Below, piece by piece: positions 50,439-58,790 of a stretch of 64,000 bases of DNA. The stretch covers positions 85,783 through 149,782 of the forward strand of contig NZ_BOQL01000052.1 of assembly GCF_018332655.1 (NCBI RefSeq), written 5' to 3'. Both the position numbers and the translations under genes were made by a program. Position 1 is the stretch's first letter. Each line of letters begins with the position of its first letter. The stretch is from Actinoplanes auranticolor. Lineage in GTDB: Bacteria; Actinomycetota; Actinomycetes; Mycobacteriales; Micromonosporaceae. The notes under the pieces are model-generated. The model was not told the DNA's origin and did no database searches. It saw only the letters and a list, made by a program, of their open reading frames with translations.

Positions 50439-52067
50439 ATGAACAAGAAGATCCTGAGTGCCCGCGCCGCGGTCCGGCGGACCTGGCAGCGGCCGTGGGC
50501 GCGGCGCCTGAGCGTCTGGGCGGCGGTGGTGACCGTCAGCCTCACCGGCGTCGTCGTCGGCACGATGCTGTTCGCCCAGTCGGAGATCGCGGTGGGCCCG
50601 TTCCGGGCCGACATGTCGATCAGCCCGTCGGTCGAGGGCGGCACCGAGGTGCAGATCCCGCCGCTGGGCTCGCTGCACCTCGACAGCCACGACGGCCCCA
50701 TCCACCTCAAGGTGGATCTGGGCTCGCTGGATCAGGAACGCACCGAGGCGCTGATCGACGACCCGACGGCGATCAGCGCCGCCGGGCAGTCGGCGGTGGA
50801 CGACGTGACCAAGGGCGTGCTGCAGCTGGGGCTGCGCGCGCTCGGCGCGGCGATCGTGTGCGCGCTGATCCTGTCGGCCCTGATCTTCCGCAACATCCGG
50901 CGGGTCGCGGCGTCCGGGGTGCTGGCGCTGGTGGTGACCGGCGGCGGCCTGGGGCTGGCCGCGGGCACGATCCGGCCCGACTCGATCAGCGAGCCGAGAT
51001 ACGAGGGGCTGCTGGTCAACGCGCCCGCGGTGGTCGGTGACGCGCGGCGCATCGCCGACAACTACGGCCGGTACGCCGACCAGCTCCAGCAGCTGGTCAG
51101 CAACGTCAGCCGCATCTACACGACGGTGTCGACGCTGCCGGTCTTCGAGCCGGCCGGCAACACGACCCGGCTCCTGCACGTGTCCGACCTGCACCTGAAC
51201 CCGACCTCGTGGGGCGTGATCCGCACGGTCGTGAAGCAGTGGGACATCGACGCCGTGGTCGACACCGGCGACATCGTGGACTGGGGCAGCAACGCCGAGA
51301 CCTCGTACGTGAGCGACATCGGCCAGCTCGGGGTGCCGTACGTCTACGTGCGCGGCAACCACGACTCACTGGCGATCCAGGCGGCCGTGGCCCGGCAGAA
51401 GAACGCGATCGTGCTCGACGACACCACGGTGACGATCAACGGTCTGACGCTCGCGGGCATCGGCGACCCGGAATTCACGCCGGACAAGAGCGAAGACCCG
51501 CCGCCGGACAACGCCGACGAACTGGTCTCCTCCCCGCTCCTGACCAGCGGCGAACGCCTGGCAACGACGATCCGCGGCGGGAAGACGAAGGTGGACGTGG
51601 CGCTGGTGCACGACCCGGCGATGGCGCCGCCGCTGTCCGGGGTGGTGCCGCTGGTGCTGGCCGGCCACACGCACAAGCGCGAGGTGAGCGTCCTGGCAGC
51701 ACCGTCCCCGGCGCCGTCGTCGTCAGTGGCGCCGCCGAGTGCACCGGCACCGAGCCCGTCGGCCGGGGTGACAGAGCCGCCGCAGAAGACCCGGATGTTG
51801 GTGCAGGGATCAACCGGTGGCGCGGGGCTGCGCGGCCTGGAGAAGGAAGAGCCGACGCCGCTGATGATGTCGGTGCTGTACTTCGACGAGACCCAGACGC
51901 TGAAGGCCTACGACGACATCCAGCTGGGCGGCACGGGCGAGCAGAACGTGACGATGCAGCGCAACCTCGTCGGCAAGGACGAACCCGAACCGACCACAGA
52001 CCCGTCGGCCATCAGCGGCGTGACCCCGGAAACCCGCCCCAACGGCAGCCTGCCACCCGGCCGCTGA
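50439..52067 (+). CDS. Membrane metallophosphoesterase
   Basis: A 542-residue protein with a transmembrane helix near 27-47, a loop of about 80 residues, two more helices (about 128-148 and 155-175), then a calcineurin-like phosphoesterase domain. Metal ligands are visible: SDLHLNP, DTGDIVDWG, RGNHDS, and AGHTHKREVS. A Pro/Ser/Ala linker follows GHTH, and a disordered tail ends the protein. Helix number places the enzyme domain on the outer face if the N-terminus is inside. ATG at 50439 (AGGTGAG ten bases ahead) is preferred to TTG 50433. Substrate unknown. Confidence 0.92.
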   Translation: MNKKILSARAAVRRTWQRPWARRLSVWAAVVTVSLTGVVVGTMLFAQSEIAVGPFRADMSISPSVEGGTEVQIPPLGSLHLDSHDGPIHLKVDLGSLDQERTEALIDDPTAISAAGQSAVDDVTKGVLQLGLRALGAAIVCALILSALIFRNIRRVAASGVLALVVTGGGLGLAAGTIRPDSISEPRYEGLLVNAPAVVGDARRIADNYGRYADQLQQLVSNVSRIYTTVSTLPVFEPAGNTTRLLHVSDLHLNPTSWGVIRTVVKQWDIDAVVDTGDIVDWGSNAETSYVSDIGQLGVPYVYVRGNHDSLAIQAAVARQKNAIVLDDTTVTINGLTLAGIGDPEFTPDKSEDPPPDNADELVSSPLLTSGERLATTIRGGKTKVDVALVHDPAMAPPLSGVVPLVLAGHTHKREVSVLAAPSPAPSSSVAPPSAPAPSPSAGVTEPPQKTRMLVQGSTGGAGLRGLEKEEPTPLMMSVLYFDETQTLKAYDDIQLGGTGEQNVTMQRNLVGKDEPEPTTDPSAISGVTPETRPNGSLPPGR

Positions 52068-52302
52068 CCCCCCGGCCCCACCACCTGCCCCAGCACGTCG
52101 CCGACCGGCAGCCCAAGCCAACCCGCGACCCAGGCTGAGCGAGAGCCCAGGCTGAGCGGAAGCTCGAGCCCCAGGAGCTGGACCACCGCCTTCGCCCGGA
52201 TAGCGGCGTGACCGGGCCGGGACGGCAGCGCCCGGCCTGTGTGCCACAGGACCGGGCGCCGACCGTACCGAAAAAGGCAGTACCGAATGAAGCCGTACGG
52301 AA
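52068..52302. other. Convergent intergenic region with a terminator and short repeats
   Basis: 235 bases between the metallophosphoesterase and gatB. It holds a 13-base direct repeat CCCAGGCTGAGCG at 52129-52141 and 52146-52158, the stem-loop at 52228-52259, and GTACCGAA twice near 52264-52284. No gene is seen. Confidence 0.5.
52228..52259 (-). terminator. Terminator after gatB
   Basis: A 14-pair hairpin (GCGCCCGG with CCGGGCGC and CCTGTG with CACAGG, one bulged A, three-base loop) lies 43 bases past the gatB stop. Confidence 0.6.
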
Positions 52303-53796
52303 TCAGGAAAGCCGGGCGAGGATCAGCTCCCGGACCGTCTTGGCGTCCGCCTGGCCGCGCGTCGTCTTCATGACCGCGCCTACCAGGGCGCCCGCCGCCG
52401 CCACCTTGCCGTCGCGGATCTTCGCCGCGATGTCCGGGTTGGCCGCGATGGCTTCGTCGACCGCTGCCGTGAGCGCGCCCGTGTCGGAGACGACGCCCAG
52501 ACCGCGGGCCTCGATCACCGCCGCCGGGTCGCCCTCGCCGGCCACGACGCCTTCGAGCACCTGACGGGCCAGCTTGTCGTTGAGCTTGCCCTCGTCGACC
52601 AGGCCCTGCAGCTGTGCGACCTGGGCCGGCGTCACGCCGACCGCGGCCAGCTCGACGCCCGACTCGTTGGCCCGGCGGGCCAGCTCGCCCATCCACCACT
52701 TGCGGGCGCCGGCCGCGCTGGTGCCCGCGGCGATGGTCTCCTCGATCAGCTCGATCGCGCCGGCGTTGGCCACCGACTGCATGTCGAGCGCGGAGATGCC
52801 CCACTCCTCGGCGAGCCGGGCCCGCTTGACGCTGGGCAGCTCGGGCAGGGCCGCCTTGAGCTCGGCGACCCAGGCCGTGTCGGGCGCGATCGGCACCAGG
52901 TCGGGCTCGGGGAAGTAGCGGTAGTCGGTCGCGGTCTCCTTGGACCGGCCCGGCCGGGTGTCACCGGTGGTCTCCTGGAAGTGCCGGGTCTCCTGGAAGA
53001 TCCGGGTGCCCCCGGTGAGCAGGCCCGCCTGACGGATGATCTCGGAACGGACCGCACGCTCCACCGAGCGCAGCGAGTTGACGTTCTTGGTCTCCGTACG
53101 GGTGCCCCACTCGTCACCGGGACGGTTCAGCGAGGTGTTCACGTCGCAGCGCATCGAGCCCTGCTCCATGCGCACGTCGGAGACGTCCAGCGAGCGGATG
53201 ATGTCGCGCAGCTCGGTCACGTAGGCCTTGGCGACCTCGGGCGCCCGGGCGCCGAGGCCGGGAACCGGCTTGGTGACGATCTCCACCAGCGGGATGCCGG
53301 CCCGGTTGTAGTCCACCAGCGACTCGGTCGCGCCGTGGATGCGCCCCGTGGCCCCGCCGACGTGCAGCGACTTGCCGGTGTCCTCCTCGAGGTGGACCCG
53401 CTCGATCTCGACCCGGAAGGTCTCGCCGTCGATCTGCACGTCGACGTAGCCGTCCACGCAGAGCGGCTCGTCGTACTGGCTGGTCTGGAAGTTCTTCGGC
53501 ATGTCCGGGTAGAAGTAGTTCTTCCGGGCCATCCGGCACCACGGCGCGATGTCGCAGTTGAGCGCGAGGCCGATCCGGATGGTGGCCTCGATGGCGGCGC
53601 GGTTGGCCACCGGCAGGGCGCCCGGCAGGCCCAGGCAGACCGGGCAGACCTGGGTGTTGGGCTCCGCGCCGAACTCCGTCGGGCAGCCGCAGAACATCTT
53701 GGTGTTCGTACCCAGCTCGACGTGCGTCTCCAGGCCGATGACCGGCTCGTAGTGCGCGATCGCGTCCTCGTAGGTGGGCAGCGCGGTGGTGGTCAT
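52303..53796 (-). CDS. gatB: Aspartyl/glutamyl-tRNA amidotransferase subunit B
   Basis: A 497-residue subunit of GatCAB, which converts Glu-tRNA(Gln) or Asp-tRNA(Asn) to the amide forms. The kinase domain has VIGLETHVELGTNTKMFCGC and QVCPVCLGLPGALPV (zinc-type cysteines), then RKNYFYPDMPKNFQTSQYD. The C-terminal helical and YqeY-like tail domain (about 395-497) binds tRNA. ATG at 53796 lies two bases after the gatA stop; the order gatC-gatA-gatB is the usual one. Confidence 0.97.
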   Translation of the reverse strand: MTTTALPTYEDAIAHYEPVIGLETHVELGTNTKMFCGCPTEFGAEPNTQVCPVCLGLPGALPVANRAAIEATIRIGLALNCDIAPWCRMARKNYFYPDMPKNFQTSQYDEPLCVDGYVDVQIDGETFRVEIERVHLEEDTGKSLHVGGATGRIHGATESLVDYNRAGIPLVEIVTKPVPGLGARAPEVAKAYVTELRDIIRSLDVSDVRMEQGSMRCDVNTSLNRPGDEWGTRTETKNVNSLRSVERAVRSEIIRQAGLLTGGTRIFQETRHFQETTGDTRPGRSKETATDYRYFPEPDLVPIAPDTAWVAELKAALPELPSVKRARLAEEWGISALDMQSVANAGAIELIEETIAAGTSAAGARKWWMGELARRANESGVELAAVGVTPAQVAQLQGLVDEGKLNDKLARQVLEGVVAGEGDPAAVIEARGLGVVSDTGALTAAVDEAIAANPDIAAKIRDGKVAAAGALVGAVMKTTRGQADAKTVRELILARLS

Positions 53797-53798
53797 GC

Positions 53799-55280
53799 TC
53801 ACGCCTCCAGCGTCGGTGGGGTCAGGGTGCCGACCGCGGACTCGAGGGCGGCGGCGACCCGGTACATCCGGTCGTCGGCCATGGTCGGCGCCATCACCTG
53901 GAAGCCCACCGGCAGGCCCTCGGACAGGCCGCACGGCACCGAGATGGCCGGCCCGCCGTAGAGGTTCGTCGGGATGGTGTAGAGGTCGGCCAGGTACATC
54001 TGGTACGGGTCCGACGTACGCGAGCCGAACGGGAACGCCACGAACGGCGTGGTCGGCGAGATCAGCACGTCGACCGACTCGAAGGCGGTGGTGAAGTCGC
54101 GCGTGATGAGCGTGCGGACCTTCTGGGCCTGGCCGTAGTACGCGTCGTAGTAGCCGCTGGACAGCGCGTACGTGCCCAGGATGATCCGGCGCTTGACCTC
54201 GGGACCGAAGCCGGCGTCGCGGGTCAGCGACATGACCTCTTCGAGCGAGCGGTTGCCGTCGTCGCCGACCCGCAGGCCGTAGCGCACGCCGTCGAAGCGG
54301 GCCAGGTTGGACGACGCCTCGCTGGGGGCGATGAGGTAGTAGGCCGGCAGCGCGTACTCGAAGTGCGGGCAGGAGACCTCGACGACCTCGGCACCGAGCT
54401 TGACCAGCGCTTCGACCGACTCGCGGAAGGCGGCCAGCACACCGGGCTCGGCGCCCTCGCCGGCGAACTCCTTGACCAGGCCGAGCTTGACCCCGGTGAG
54501 GTCACCGGTGGCGCCGAGCCGGGCGGCCGCGACGACGTCGGGCACCGGCTGCGGGATGGAGGTCGAGTCACGCACGTCGTGCCCGGCGATGACCGAGTGC
54601 AGCAGCGCCGCGTCCTCGACGTTCCGGGCGCACGGGCCGGGGGTGTCGAGCGAGGACGAGAAGGCGATCAGGCCGTAGCGGGACGTGCCGCCGTACGTCG
54701 GCTTGGCGCCGACCGTGCCGGTGACCGCACCGGGCTGCCGGATGGAGCCACCGGTGTCCGTGCCGATCGCCAGCGGCGCCTCGTAGGCGGCCAGCGACGC
54801 GGCACTGCCGCCGCCGGAACCACCGGGGATGCGCCCGAGGTCCCACGGGTTGTTGGTGGGGCCGTAGGCCGAATACTCGGTGGAGGAGCCCATCGCGAAC
54901 TCGTCCATGTTGGTCTTGCCGAGCATGACGGTGCCGGCGGCGCGCAGTCGCTCGACGACCGTCGCGTCGTACGGCGGCTTCCAGCCCTCGAGGATCTTGG
55001 AGGCGGCGGTGGTCGGGATGCCACGGGTGGCGATCACGTCCTTGACCGCGACCGGCACCCCGGCCAGCGGCCCGAGCTCCTCGCCCTGCGCCCGCTTCTC
55101 GTCGACGGCGCGGGCCGCGGCCAGCGCCCCGTCGCGGTCCACGTGCAGGAACGCATGCACCCGCTCGTCGACGGCGGCGATCCGGTCGAGGTGCGCGGTG
55201 GCGACCTCGACGGCGGATGCGTCGCCGCTGCTGATCAGGCCGGCGACCTGTGCAGCGGTCATCCTGGTGACGTCAGTCAC
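53799..55280 (-). CDS. gatA: Aspartyl/glutamyl-tRNA amidotransferase subunit A
   Basis: A 493-residue amidase-signature enzyme that releases ammonia from glutamine for GatB. The catalytic triad is visible: Lys in VPVAVKDVIATRG, the cis-Ser in GGSGGGSAAS, and the nucleophile Ser in GTDTGGSIRQPGA. GTG at 55280 is five bases past the gatC stop and gives the family's usual N-terminus; an ATG six codons later is a weaker option. Confidence 0.97.
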   Translation of the reverse strand: MTDVTRMTAAQVAGLISSGDASAVEVATAHLDRIAAVDERVHAFLHVDRDGALAAARAVDEKRAQGEELGPLAGVPVAVKDVIATRGIPTTAASKILEGWKPPYDATVVERLRAAGTVMLGKTNMDEFAMGSSTEYSAYGPTNNPWDLGRIPGGSGGGSAASLAAYEAPLAIGTDTGGSIRQPGAVTGTVGAKPTYGGTSRYGLIAFSSSLDTPGPCARNVEDAALLHSVIAGHDVRDSTSIPQPVPDVVAAARLGATGDLTGVKLGLVKEFAGEGAEPGVLAAFRESVEALVKLGAEVVEVSCPHFEYALPAYYLIAPSEASSNLARFDGVRYGLRVGDDGNRSLEEVMSLTRDAGFGPEVKRRIILGTYALSSGYYDAYYGQAQKVRTLITRDFTTAFESVDVLISPTTPFVAFPFGSRTSDPYQMYLADLYTIPTNLYGGPAISVPCGLSEGLPVGFQVMAPTMADDRMYRVAAALESAVGTLTPPTLEA

Positions 55281-55285
55281 GGCGC

Positions 55286-55585
55286 TCAGTCCTCCTCGTC
55301 CAGGATGCGCGGCACGCGGAACCGGCCCTCGGCGGAATCGGGCGCGCCGGAGAGCGCCTCCTCCTGGGTGAGGCACGGAGTCACGACGTCGTCGCGGTAG
55401 ATGTTGGTCAGCGGCACGGAATGCGAGGTCGGCGGGATGTCGTCGGCAGCCACATCACCGATCCGGGCGACCGACTGCAGAATGACGTCGAGCTGACCGG
55501 CGAACTGGTCGAGCTCCTGCTCGGTCACGGCGAGCCGCGACAGGCGCGCCAGATGCGCGACCTCTTCGCGGGAGATGGCGGCCAT
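55286..55585 (-). CDS. gatC: Aspartyl/glutamyl-tRNA amidotransferase subunit C
   Basis: A 99-residue chaperone-like belt subunit that wraps GatA and GatB. The family pattern is ISREEVAHLARLSRLAVTE at the start and a C-terminal LSGAPDSAEGRFRVPRIL. ATG at 55585 has AAGGGGG four bases upstream. It is the first gene of gatCAB. Confidence 0.96.
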   Translation of the reverse strand: MAAISREEVAHLARLSRLAVTEQELDQFAGQLDVILQSVARIGDVAADDIPPTSHSVPLTNIYRDDVVTPCLTQEEALSGAPDSAEGRFRVPRILDEED

Positions 55586-55768
55586 CGTGCCCCCTTGGTA
55601 TGGATGTCGCTGACCGGGGAAGTCTATTTCTTTCGGCGCGGGCGGCGGGCGGCGGCTCCCCGGTCTGTGGATAACCCGGCATTCCGAGGATCGGATTCCG
55701 GATGTCGTGCGTGGTTGCATGGTGCTGATCGTCGCTCCCGCCGATTGCCGGCTGGGTGAGCCAGGACC
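55586..55768. other. gatC upstream region with an isolated DnaA-box-like 9-mer
   Basis: A 183-base gap. TGTGGATAA at 55666-55674 is the perfect complement of TTATCCACA, the consensus DnaA box. No second box is seen. TAGACT at 55619-55624 on the minus strand could be a -10 element of gatCAB. Confidence 0.3.
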
Positions 55769-56245
55769 TCAGAACCGAACTTCCAATTCGAGCTCATGGC
55801 GGACCGGAATGCCGTCCAGGACCCTCGGAATGGCCGGCTTGAGGGCACGGGCCCGGGTCACCGCGTCCCGGTGCACGGCGACCAGGTCGAAGCCGTGCCG
55901 CTGGTAGAAGCGCAGGGCTCTGACGTTGTCATTGGTGGTGACCAGCCAGAGGCGGGCGGCTCCGGCGCCGGCAGCCACGTCGCGGATCCAGGCGAGCAGG
56001 GCTCCCCCGGCGCCGGACCCGGGACGGTCCGCGGCGATCGAGACCACCTCCCAATCCGTCCCGGCGGCCCGGTAGGTGAGCAGGCCCACCGGCTCACCGT
56101 CCGTCCAGGCGATTCCGCCCGGAAGGTCGCCGGCGTCGATCAGCTCGTCGTGGACGGCGACCACCGTGCCGTGGAACGCGGCGGTCAGCGACTGCCGCAC
56201 GTACGCGATGTCGGCGGGCGTGACGGGACGCACCTCGATCGCCAT
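55769..56245 (-). CDS. GNAT-family N-acetyltransferase
   Basis: A 158-residue acetyltransferase. The acetyl-CoA loop is RPGSGAGGALLAWIRDVA near residue 80 (RxxGxG/A form), with LWLVTTNDNVRALRFYQRHGF following. It acts in the cytoplasm on a small molecule or protein amine that cannot be predicted. ATG at 56245, only eight bases after the stop of the preceding GGDEF-EAL gene, so the two are probably cotranscribed. Confidence 0.93.
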   Translation of the reverse strand: MAIEVRPVTPADIAYVRQSLTAAFHGTVVAVHDELIDAGDLPGGIAWTDGEPVGLLTYRAAGTDWEVVSIAADRPGSGAGGALLAWIRDVAAGAGAARLWLVTTNDNVRALRFYQRHGFDLVAVHRDAVTRARALKPAIPRVLDGIPVRHELELEVRF

Positions 56246-56253
56246 GACGCTCC

Positions 56254-58578
56254 TCAGGACGTCGGCACCGCCAGGGCGCCGGGTTCGCGGCCGGGTCGCA
56301 GTGGACGATAACGCGACAGCCACACCGCCAGATCCGGTGCGGGCATCGGCCGCGCGTGGAACCATCCCTGCGCCGCGTGACAGCCGGCCGCGGCCAGCAG
56401 CCGCCAGGTCCGCTCGTCCTCGACCCCCTCGGCGACGACCCGCAGCCCCAGCGAGTCGGCCAGAGCGATCACCGACCGCACGATCGCGGCGTCACCCCGG
56501 TCGGCGGCCATCCCGAGCACGAACGAGCGGTCGATCTTCACCTCGGCGAACGGCAACCGGCGCAGATGCTGCAACGACGAGTAGCCGGTGCCGAAATCGT
56601 CGAGGGAGATCGCCACCCCCATCCGGTCCAGCCGGGTGATCGTGTCGAGCACCCGGTGCGGGTCGGCCATCAGCGCGCTCTCGGTGATCTCGAGCTGCAG
56701 CAGATCCGGCGGTACGTCGTACCGGTGCAACAGGGTGTCGATCTCCACCGCGATGTCCGCCGCGTGCAGGTCCCGGACGCTGACGTTGACGGACGCGCGC
56801 AGCGGCCGGCCGGCCGCGCGCCAGGCACCGAGCTGGGCGACCACCTCACGCAGCACCCGGCTGGTGAGCAGCCGCATGACGGGCGTCTGCTCGGCGACCC
56901 GCAGCAGCTCGCTGGGCCCGACCATGCCCCGCACCGGATGCCGCCAGCGCAGCAACGCCTCGACGCCGACCAGCTCGCCGGTCGCCACGGCGATCTGCGG
57001 CTGGTAGTAGACGGTGATGCCGTCGGCCGCCGGGTCGCTGCCCGGATCGGCCTGCACGGCCCTTCGCAGGTCGGCCAGCAGAGCCAGATCGGACGTGTGG
57101 TGCTCGGTGTCGCGCGCGTAGATCGCGACGTGATCGCCGCGCTCCTTGGCGTCGTACATCGCGGCCTCGGCCTGGCGCAGCAGGGAGGCGCCGTCGCCGC
57201 CGCGTTCGCCCTGCAGGGCGATGCCGATGGAGGCGCTGACGTCGATCGGCAGGCCGTCGAGGGCGAACGGCCGGCCGAGCTCCTCGGCCAGGTGCGCCGC
57301 GAGCCGCCGGGCCGCGGCCGGCCCGTCGACCCGGGTGGCCAGCACGGCGAACTCGTCACCGCCGAGCCGGACGACAAGATCATGCGAGGGTACGACCGCA
57401 GCGAGCCGCCGGGCGACCTCGACGAGCAGCCGGTCCCCGGTGGTGTGCCCGAGGGCGTCATTGACGGTACGGAACCGGTCGAGGTCGAGGAGAAGGAGAG
57501 CGAGTCCACGCTCGGGCCGGTGCAGACCACGCGCCGCGTCCCGCTCGGCGACGGAGGTCTGCAGCGCACGCCGGTTGGGCAGCCCGGTCAGGGAGTCGAC
57601 CCGGGCCGCGCGCTCGTACTCGCCGGCCGAGCGCACCATCCGGTGCACCGCGTGCAGGGCGAGCAGCACCAGCGGCACGAGCGCGAGACCGACCTGAGCG
57701 GCGGCCAGCACCACGGGCCCGAGCAGCAGCAGCGCGGCGGTGGCGAACAGCTCCAGCCCCCAGCGCTGCACCCGGCGCCGCCGGCGTCCGGCACTCAGGC
57801 AGCGGGCGAACAGGGCGTCGAGGCCGGTGCGGGCGCCGATCCAGGCAGCCGCGGCGGCCACGGTGAGCAGGGCGTCGTCCCAGTGCGGCTGGGCGCCGAC
57901 GTGCAGGCCGGCGAGCGCGGCCACGGCGGCGGCTCCGGCCAGGGCGACGGCGTGCTGCCCGGCCAGGTGCAGGGCGCGGCGGGGGGACTGGCGCATCCGT
58001 ACGCCCGCGATGGCCATGGCGGCCAGTTGCACGGCGAGGGCGGGCACGAACCCCCAGGCGAGCACGATGCCGAAGGTGAAGCAGATGGACGGAAGGACCA
58101 CGGAGCTGGCGCGCCGGTTCGCGACCACATAGGGCCGGGCGTCCACGGCGAGCGCGAGGGCGGCCATGACCCAGAACGCGGTCGGCAGCTCATCGAATGT
58201 CTGCGGTGAGGCCAGCCAGAGCCCGAGGTCGACGACGACGGCCCCGCCGACGGCCGTGACGGCGCCGCGCCGGGCGGTGACCGAGCGCACCCCTACCGGC
58301 GGTGACTCCAGCGACGCCTCGATCGGCGGTCGCCACCGGGGCAACCGCCAGCTCCGGACCCTGCTCGACTTCCCCGTGGTCGCTGACCGGTCGTCGCGTG
58401 GCTGCGGACCGCGCGAGCCCTCGCGTCGTGGCTTTCGGGCACGCGCTGGCCGGCCTGCCGCTTTCCCGCCGGGCAATGCATGATCCAGCGAACCCTCAGC
58501 CGCGCGCACGTCGGTGATCGGCTCGCCGGCCGGCTGCTCTTCACCCGGCATGGAGCTGCGCTGTGCTGCGGCACCCAT
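56254..58578 (-). CDS. Membrane GGDEF-EAL protein, fully conserved motifs
   Basis: A 774-residue cyclic-di-GMP enzyme. The first about 100 residues are charged and disordered (Arg/Pro-rich), then six to eight transmembrane helices (about 105-315), a GGDEF domain with intact signature at 406-410, and an EAL domain with EALLRW, LEITESAL, DDFGTGYSS, VKIDRSF and the standard AEGVE loop. Both cyclase and phosphodiesterase activities look possible. The start at 58578 is uncertain because the N-terminus is low in conservation. It precedes the GNAT gene by eight bases. Confidence 0.93.
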   Translation of the reverse strand: MGAAAQRSSMPGEEQPAGEPITDVRAAEGSLDHALPGGKAAGRPARARKPRREGSRGPQPRDDRSATTGKSSRVRSWRLPRWRPPIEASLESPPVGVRSVTARRGAVTAVGGAVVVDLGLWLASPQTFDELPTAFWVMAALALAVDARPYVVANRRASSVVLPSICFTFGIVLAWGFVPALAVQLAAMAIAGVRMRQSPRRALHLAGQHAVALAGAAAVAALAGLHVGAQPHWDDALLTVAAAAAWIGARTGLDALFARCLSAGRRRRRVQRWGLELFATAALLLLGPVVLAAAQVGLALVPLVLLALHAVHRMVRSAGEYERAARVDSLTGLPNRRALQTSVAERDAARGLHRPERGLALLLLDLDRFRTVNDALGHTTGDRLLVEVARRLAAVVPSHDLVVRLGGDEFAVLATRVDGPAAARRLAAHLAEELGRPFALDGLPIDVSASIGIALQGERGGDGASLLRQAEAAMYDAKERGDHVAIYARDTEHHTSDLALLADLRRAVQADPGSDPAADGITVYYQPQIAVATGELVGVEALLRWRHPVRGMVGPSELLRVAEQTPVMRLLTSRVLREVVAQLGAWRAAGRPLRASVNVSVRDLHAADIAVEIDTLLHRYDVPPDLLQLEITESALMADPHRVLDTITRLDRMGVAISLDDFGTGYSSLQHLRRLPFAEVKIDRSFVLGMAADRGDAAIVRSVIALADSLGLRVVAEGVEDERTWRLLAAAGCHAAQGWFHARPMPAPDLAVWLSRYRPLRPGREPGALAVPTS

Positions 58579-58790
58579 GCGACCTCCACGGTGGCGTCGA
58601 CCGAACGATCATCCTCACCATAGATCCGCATGGACAAAACTACGCGAAACAGACTCGCCGTTACCAAGTTGCCGTATCGCCCCACACGTGGAACCTCGCC
58701 AGATTCACCCGTTGGTGGATCTTCACCGGCGACCCGTCCGGCCGCCACGCCACGCAAAACAGCCCACTCCACCGGCGCGGCGCAGGCTGC
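58579..58790. other. Intergenic region between ligA and the GGDEF-EAL gene
   Basis: 212 bases, lower in GC than its flanks around 58600-58690, which should hold the promoter of the GGDEF-EAL gene. No terminator for ligA is evident. Confidence 0.3.
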
